Shown: in pieces, positions 53,001-62,000 of the stretch | How positions within the stretch are numbered: position 1 is the stretch's first letter | How the letters are laid out: every line of letters begins with the position of its first letter | Assembly: GCA_009776955.1 (NCBI GenBank) | Contig: WRMW01000006.1 | Coordinates: forward strand, 1-64,000 | Source: Clostridiales bacterium | GTDB lineage: Bacteria; Bacillota; Clostridia; Peptostreptococcales; Anaerovoracaceae | Length of the DNA stretch: 64,000 bases | Reading direction: 5' to 3' | Program-made: the position numbers and the translations under genes | Notes under the pieces: generated by a model | What the model saw: the letters and a program-made list of their open reading frames with translations, nothing else | Told to the model about the DNA's origin: nothing | Database searches by the model: none

Positions 53001-56000
53001 ACTCGCCAGGCGCCACAAGCACCCCGGTCGGGGTCTCGTAAACGCCATGAACACCCTCCACCAACGTGGCAACGACATCCCCGTATTCGTCCGTATCGAT
53101 AATCTCCCTAAGCTCCACTGTCGTCAAACCTGCCCATCCGCCGCCGTCGATATTGAAGTTCACGGTAACTGGGTATGGCGTCAATGTGGCTGTCGCAGTA
53201 AGCTTCAGCGCATAGTCCGGCATGGTGATATATGTCCTCATATAGAGCGCGGTGTACGGCTCGTTGAAGCCGTCGAACGTCGGCGGGGTGGGAGTCCACC
53301 GTGCCCAATTATACCCAGGCTCCACCTCGGCCGGTTCGATTGCGACAAGCACCGTGGACCCCACAAGAACAGTCCTCGCATAGCCAGTCAACGTAGTGCC
53401 CTCGCCTGCTTCCACCTCAAGCGTCGAATAGCGTAATTCGGCATTGTTGTCGAGCCCGTGGCCTATCACTATGTCCACGCCCGTGTATACGGTAGTGCCC
53501 GGAGTGTCCCTATCCACCCAGATTTGATACTCTCCGGGCGGGACGGTCGCGTTCTTATATACGCCGGCCGCGTCTTCATCCAGAGGTTCCAATAATAAGC
53601 CACCGACCGGCACAAGCCCCACCGTCCGGCCTGTCCATGGGTTGCCGTCGTTCCATAGCCGCACTTCCGCAAGCTGCGGGGTCAGCGTCGCCGTGGCGGT
53701 TATAGCCACTGACTCGCCCGAACTCGGCATGGTGACCGTCGTAGTCATCAACGCGGGGTTGGCGACGGTTGCGTCCCCGCTCGTCACATTCCAACCTGCC
53801 CACGTATAAGCGGCAGCCACCCCGCTCGCTGAAATCTCTATGCCCGTCTGTCCCGCGAAGTATGCGCCGCCGCCGCTCACCGCATTCACTCCCGTGCCCG
53901 CAGTCAGGGCAAGCGTAAAGTATTCAAGCGTCTTGGTCGCAGGATCGACACCATGGCTCACTATAATGCTCTCGCCCGTATCGACGCCGTCGATATAGAT
54001 GGCGTAATTCCCCACAGGAACGTTGCCCCTCGTATATACGCCGCTACTGCCAGGAGTCGTTTCCGCCAATGGCAACTCACGTCCGCCGTCCGTATCTGGC
54101 ACTATCGTCACCGCCAACCATACCCGCGGATTTCCGTCCTGGGTCACCGTCACTTCCACGTCATATGTGGTTTCCGTCGCGGTAGCCCTTATGCCAAGCG
54201 CCTCTGCCGGCATGGTGACGGTCGTGGTCGGGTTATCCGCATTGTCGATGTCCGTAAACCCGTCCGGCACGTCCCAGCCTGCCCACGTATAGTTCGGCTC
54301 CACCGTAGCGGTTATGCCCACCTCTGTGTCGGCAAGGAACGCCTTGGCGTACTTGTCCGCGTCCGCATCTATATAGACGCTGTCCGTATTGATATTGTAC
54401 GTGCTGATGCCCGTACCCGCCGTCAGGGTCAGCATAAAGTAGTCGAGCGTCATCGCCACATCGCCGCCGGCCGGAGGATGCTCCACCTTAATGCTCTTGC
54501 TCGTGTCCACGCCATTTATATAGATATCATAATCGCCGATTTCCACGCCGTCCGCCACATACACGCCCGTATTGCCGATATCCGGCAGCGGAATCGCATC
54601 GTCCAGATATGTGCCGCTGTCAGGCACTATCGCCGCCGCCTGCCCGCGCCACGCGCCGCCGTCCAAGGTCAACGTAACGCTCGCCTTATAGGTGTCCTCG
54701 GTCGCCGTCGCCCTAAGAGTTACGCTGAAGTCCGGCATATCTATTATGGCTTTTTGATCTTCCACATCATGGAAAGCAGGGAGTCCTTCCGCAACCCACT
54801 TGCTCCATGTATGGTTGGGCAACACCTCTGCGTTTATTTCTACCTTCTCGCCCTCAAAGTGTGGGCCGATGCCGGTCGCGGAGTTCGGCACGATGCCTGC
54901 GCCCTCAGTCGCATTCAGCATCCAGTAGTTCAGCTCCTCAGTATCATTGTCATCGTCGTTTATCACGATAACCACGTCTGTATCCACGCCGTCCGCAAGC
55001 ACATGCCATACGCCGTTCACGACCCTGGCCGAAAACTTGCCCCTATCCCCCATTTCCAGTTCCATGCGATCCAGAGGGTCATCGCCTATCCCGTTCAGCA
55101 GCAGCGAGAACTCTACCGTGCCCAAGCCACCGCCCCTTTCGCCGTCCCACGGAGAGCCTAACAGATTGACATTAAGCGTCGCCTCCCACGTCGTCAGCGC
55201 GCCGCTCATCCCATACACCTCGCAGGTCACGTTCACCGGTCCTCTTACGCTGCGTATCACATAGAGGTTGAGTCCGGCCGTCCCATAGTCATCGTCGTCG
55301 ATCCACGTATACGTGAAGTAGTCGAAGTCGTCGCCAATCGGCATCGCCCTGAACACTATGGAGCCGCCCTCAAGCACCGTGTCGCCGCTGTTCAGCTCCG
55401 TGAAATCGTCCACAGCGATGACGCCCTCATTCCTATACCTCGCCGTGCTGCCGTCCAAATTTATATCCTGGGCATCCTCATGCTTCACCCATGCGAACTC
55501 GACCGTATAATAATCGAGCACCGCATCGTTTTCGAGTTCGTAGCCGACAACAATAGTCCTGCCTGTGTCCTCGGTATAGATACCGCCCGTTTTGTCTATA
55601 AAGATGGCGAATTCGCCTGCGGGCACACTAGGCGCCGTATACACGCCCACATCGTTGATATCCTCCAGCTCGGCCACCACACGGCCACGGTCGGGGCCGT
55701 CAAGGATCTCCCTCAGCTCGGCTCTCAAGCCGATATACGGATCGGTATGCGAACCGCTGCCCAAACGCACCGTCACTTCTACGCCATACTTGTCCTCGGT
55801 CGCCGTCGCCGTAAGCTTGAGAGCGTAATCCGGCATCGTGATTGTGGTGTTTCGCTCGCTCACATCGCCAAATGTGGTCGGCTCTGCCGTCCACTTGCTC
55901 CATCTCCATTCGCTTGCCACCGTCGCGGATATCGCTATCCCCTCCTGGCCCTCAAAATACACGCCGCCGCCGCTCACAGACCCGATGCCTGGGCTCTCTG

Positions 56001-59000
56001 CCAACGTCAGCGTCCAGTAATCAAGCTCCGCTTCGGCGTCCCCGTCGATTATCCCTATCGTGACGCCCGTGGACACCGTGCCGTCATAGACTGTCCACTC
56101 GCCGGCACCCACTCTCGCCGTAAACTCGCCAGAGTCCACGCCGCCTGTCAAGGTCAGCGGCATATTGTCGCTTCCGACCTGACGCAGCGTGAACGACTTG
56201 CTATCGCCGTCCCACGGCTCGACGTCCTTGCTGACATTCACCGTCGCGGTATAGGCCTCCCGCTCGTCAAGCTCGATATACAGGTATTCCTCATTGGGCG
56301 AGAACGCCGACGAATTGTTGCTGAACGTGGACACGGTCGGCACGCCGATCGGCCGCTCGTTCGCGGCCTTGTTCTCCAAGTGCGCGAACACGCCGTTGAC
56401 GGTGACGCTGCCGCCTCTGCCGTCCACGCCGTTGCCCATCGCAAGGCCGGGCTTGTCGCCTGAGCCTTTGTCGCCGCCTATGGCTACCACCTTGCCGCCC
56501 TCTATGGTTATCATGCCGCCGTGGGCATATTCTCCGCCGCCGATGCCTGTGCCGTATACGCCGGCTGTGGCCGTCACCGTACCGCTCTCTATGGTTATCG
56601 TGCCGCCTGCGCCATTGCGTCCGCCGCCGATGCCTGCGCTAAAATTGCCGCCATGCGCCACGACCTCCGCCTCGCCGCTTATTTCGATGCTGCCGCCTGC
56701 GGCTTGGTTGCCGCCGCCGATGGCCGCGGCCGATGGGCCGCCATGCGCCACAACCGACGCGTCGCCGCGTATTATGATGCGGCCGCCCATGCCGACGTTG
56801 CCGCCGCCGATGCCCGTGCCGCCGCTGCCGCCTGTGGCCGTCACCGTGCCGCCCTCTATGATTATCTCGCCGTTATTGCTGCCCGCGCCTCCGCCGATGC
56901 CTGCGGCATAATGGCTGCCTGTTGCCGTCACCGTGCCGCCCGATATGGTTATCGTGCCGACGCCGCCAGTGACCCCTCCGCCGATGCCTGCGCCAAACCC
57001 GCTACCATTGGCCGTCAGCGTGCCTGTGCCGTCTATGGCGAGCGTGGCGCCCACCGGGACTTGCAACCCCGCAAAGCCGTCGCCGGCCGTGAGCACGTTG
57101 TCGCCCACAAGCGTCAAGTTCACCTCCGCGCCCGCAATGTTGAATGCGCTAGCCATGAACGGGGGATTCACTATCTCCACGTTGTCGAGCTCTATATCCA
57201 CGCCTGTCAACCCGTCACTGACCACAATGCGTCCTGTCTCGTAGCCAGGGCTGTTCATGCCCGTTGATATGCTGTAGTCGTGGTTCGCCGTGAGTATCGT
57301 AAGCACCTCGACAACGCCGCCGTCCGCGCCGGGTTCTTCGTCAAACTCATAGTCCGTGCCCTCGTCACCGCCGCTGACTATGAAGAAGCCTTCTCCATAC
57401 GTCCTTGCGGTAAGCTCAAGCGGATAGTTCGGCATATCGATGCTCATTTCTTGCCAGGCAATATTTCCGAACATGCTTGGATCCGCCTCCCACTCGATCC
57501 AATCATAGCCATCCACCACCGTTGCGCTTATGTCCACGCTCGCGTCTTTAAGGATCGCCCTGGCGACACTGTCTTGGCTTTCGACCGTATGGGGGCTGTC
57601 CATCGGCATCTCTACCGACTCTATGCCTGGGTCGCTTCCGTCAAGCGTCAGCATAAAGTAGTCGAGCGTCTCCAGATTGGGCTCTCCATAGCCCACCTTG
57701 ACTGTCCTGCCCGTGTACATATCGCCGGTGCCGATTCCGTCCCTATGTACAAAGATGGCAAACTCGCCCGGCTCCACGGGAATAGTGGTTATATACAGGC
57801 CTGGAGAGCCTGAGTCTTCGGCCGTCGTGTACGCGGCGCCCACGATGCCGCCGGAAAGCCTGGTGAGATCGACTTGCCGCCCTGTCCAGCCTGTGCCGTC
57901 AAGGTTCAGCTGCACGCTTGCGGGATACGGGGTGAACTTCGCCGTCGCCGTAAGGGTGAGCCTATACTTAGGCATTGTGATACTCGTTTCCTTTGCAGCC
58001 ACATTGCCAAAACCGCTAGGGACAGCCGTCCACCCAGTCCACTCGCAGCCGTCCGCCACCACTGCGTCTATGTCTACCGTATCGCCGGCGAAGTAGACGT
58101 CGCCTCCGCTCACAGAGTCGATGCCCGTGCCACGCACCAGGTTCAGCGTATAATATTCTAGCAGCTCCTCGCTGACATATCTGTCGTCCACGGTGATTGT
58201 CTCGCCTGTGGGAAAAGCATTCTCAAGCGAGCCGCCGCTCCTGTTTACATAGATATCGTATGTGCCCTCCGATATATCGGCCACTGTACTATAGGCGCCG
58301 GGCATGCCCTCCCGCAGCCCTATCAAGTCGGTCTCAGGATCGCCACCTGGCGGCAGAAGCGCCACCGTCAGGGATTGCCAAGGTGCGTCGTCCCTGTTGA
58401 CTGCCACCACCGCCGGGTGCATGGCGGGAGCGCCGTACGCCTCGACCGTGGACTTATGCGTCCCGATAGTCACCGTGGTGCTCGCGGCGTTCACATTATG
58501 CACGACAGCGCCTCCTGTGGACTCCCAGACAGTCCATAAGGCAAACTTATAGCCGTCCTCCGGCACTGCGGAGATCGGTATGCCCGTCTCTCCTTCGAGG
58601 TAGGCGCCGCTGCCGGTCACAGACTTTATGCCTTCGCCGCGCTCCACGGTCAGCGAATAATAATAGATCTCCATGTGGTCGGTCGGCGGGTTTGTATGAT
58701 TGACTGCCAGGCTCCTGCCTGTGTTTTCGTTGTTCACATAGATGGCGTATGTGCCGGCATGCAACCCAGACCGCAGATATTGCCCGCCGCCTCTGTCGGT
58801 CATGGTATATCGCGTAGTGCCGCCATCCGCCGTCAGCTCCACAGTCTGCCCTGAGTATCCATTCATCCGCTCGTTAAGCCACAAATGCACCGCTGCCTCA
58901 TAGGTCTTTTGCGTCGAGGTCGCCGCTATGCTCACTGGCGCGCCCCCTATGTTGACGGTGGTCTCTCTCGCCGTGGGGTTCGCGATGCCATTAAACGTAG

Positions 59001-62000
59001 ACGGATCGGGATTCCATCTTGCGAAGTTGTACTCGTCGTTCATTTCCGCCGCTATCTCTATGCCCGAAGTCCCCGTAAGGAACGCCTTGGCTACGGTATT
59101 CGCAGTCGTGACATTACGTATGCTATGCGTCGATATTTCCACAGACTCCACACCCGTACCGCTCCCGTCGAGCGTCAGCATCCAGTAGTCGAGGGCAGCC
59201 GCGTTGAGCTCACCATAGCCCACCTTGACCGTCCTGCCCGTGTCCGTGGAATGGCCATCGTCCCCGTGTATAGAGATTCTGTACTCGTCCGGTATGGCAT
59301 CGCCATCGCTTCTATACAGGCCTGGAGTGGGGGGATCGTTCACTGGCTCCATCACGTACCCTGCTGCCGTGTGAATCCCGAAAAGATAAACGTCCAGTCC
59401 GGTCCAGGCCACGCCGTCAAGTTTTACTGCCACGTCTACGGTATACTTGTCGAGCGTCGCTGTCGCATCAACAATAACTGGCGCGCCGGGGCTGCTCGGC
59501 ATGGTAACCGTAGTGTTTTCCATGTTCGGATTGCTAATATCCACAAGGTAATGGGGTTCCCACTCTTTGAAGCTATAGCCGTTCTCTGGCACCGCCGAAA
59601 CATCCGCCACATCGCCCTCAAAGTAGAGGTATGTCCCGCCGCCATCGCCGACGGCCTCAAGGAACGCCCCTGTAGCGGTAGCCGAGGCTATACCCTCGCC
59701 CGCCGCCAATGTCAACGTCCAGAAGTCTAGCACCGTCGGGGGGTCACCCGCGCCGACCATAATGGTCTTGCCCGTGTCCACCCCGCTCACATATATATTG
59801 TATGTGTCATTGGCAACCATGGAGCTGTAATTGCCGCCGTATTCGTCCGTCATTCTGGTGACAAATCTGCCTTCGCTGTACAGGTCTATATTCAGCCCCT
59901 CGGCCTCGTTGCCGCTGCCGTTTATGGTAGCTTTCACGCTTGCAGGGTTAAAGTCGTTTGTGCCTAGCACCTGACAGGCCACAAACACCTCCGAATTGAC
60001 TGGATCCACCACTTGCACCTTGTCATTGTGGCTGCCGCCGATAGGCCCGATGTTCCAGAAGAATTGATAGTGGTCGAAATAAGTGTCGTTCTCATCGACT
60101 TCAAACACAAGCCTGACGCCGCCTTGCACCACACCGAATAATGGAACTGTACCGCTAGACGAGCCCATATAGTATGTTGCGGTCATCGTGGGGTGGAACT
60201 CTGGGCCGAGTCCTTGAGGTATCGCATAGAACGTGACCATATAATAATCTAGCATCGCTCTGTTCGCATTTTCAAGCCCTACCTCAATAATCACGCCGGT
60301 AGCAACAGGGGTCGCTATATTGATGTGGTCCACATAGACCTCGTATAGGCCTGGCGCCACATAGTCCGCAGACTTATACTCGCCCGTATCTATGCCAGTT
60401 TCGGTCAGCAAAATCCTATCGTCTGGATAGGTGCCGTCGGTAAGCATTATCGACACGCCATCAAGCCCGCTCCACGGGCCGCCGTCACCGCTGCCCCTGT
60501 TGAGGTTTACGCCCACTTCCACGATATAGCCGTCCTCCGTGGCCGCTGCCGTCACTTCCGCCTGCTCCGCTGCCATCTTGACCATCGTGCTCTCCAAGCT
60601 TGCATCGTCTATGGTCGTCGCACTGCTTCCGACCGTAAGCTCCCATCCGTCGAAGGTCCAGCCGAGCTCCACGTCCGCCTTTACGATCACGTCATCGCCC
60701 ACACGGAACGCATCCCTATCCATTATGGACGGCGAGCCGATCTCCACGCTCTTGATGCCGTTGCTCGGCGTATCCGGCTTGACTGCAAGGCTCCAGTATT
60801 CGAGCGCCGTTGCCTCATCGGTGCCATCGGGATGCGTAATCTCAATTATATCGCCATCGCCCGTATAGGCTCTCTGCCCTATGCCCCTGCCGATATATAT
60901 CCTGTATCTCCCGACAGGCACATCGTCCCTCTTATACACGCCAGGAGCGCTTTCCGTCAGCAGCAAGTACGCCGTGTCATCGGTGTCATCGGGCGTTATC
61001 TCGACCGTCAGGTCTTCCCACCTATCGTTGTCTATCGTCACTCCCACCAACACTTCATATGTGTACTCGGTCGCAGATGTCGTAAGCACGAGCGGCGCCG
61101 CCGGCATAAGTATCTCAGCCGATGCATCGCTCGCGGAAGTGCCGTTTATAAAGTCATCAAATCCGGCGGGCGCCGAAGCCCACTCGTCGAATCCGAAGCC
61201 AAACTCCGGCACAGCCCTTATCTTCACTTCTGCACCCTCAAGAAACACCTTTACCACATAGGTGGCGTCCGTGTAGATGCTCGCCGAGTCGATAACTACT
61301 TCGTCCACGCCCTCGCCGGCCTGCAGCGTCAGCGTAAAGTAGTCGAGCGTCCGCGCATTAGGTTCGCCGTACGCCACCGTCAGGAACTCGCCCGTGACCA
61401 CAGCCGCTCCCGACCCCGGCCCGTCAGCGTCTATATATATGTAATACTCTCCGGGCGCCACGGGGTTCTCCGTTTCGTACACGCCCGTCGTGCCGTCCTC
61501 GACCAAGGCGATTACCGGCCCCACAGGGGAGCCAATATCTTCATCACGTAGCCTTATCGAGACCCCAAGGCCGTCCCACGCCGCGCTGTTCCTTGTCACG
61601 GTCACGCTCGCGTGATGGTTCGTCGGCACTGCATTCGCTTTGACCACGGCCGCCTGATTCCCCATAGTGACTACGGTGTTCGTGTCGCCATCATCCTCTA
61701 CCGTGGCGTTTCCAGTTGTTACTGTCCACCCCGCAAAATCGTAGGCATCCTCGACGATGGCCCATATACCGGCTTTCTCGCCGGCAAAGAATGCATACTC
61801 GTCTTTTATCGTATCAGCGACTATTCCTATGTCGCTTACGCCGTCATCGCTGCCATCGACCGTCAGCGTCCAGTACGCCAGAGTCAGCGGTCCTGTGGAG
61901 CCGCCTACCCTTAATATCCGGCCTGTGTTCTTGCCCTCTACATATATGTCGTATACCCCGGCCTGTATCTCAGCCGATGATATATAGCCGTTGACCGGAA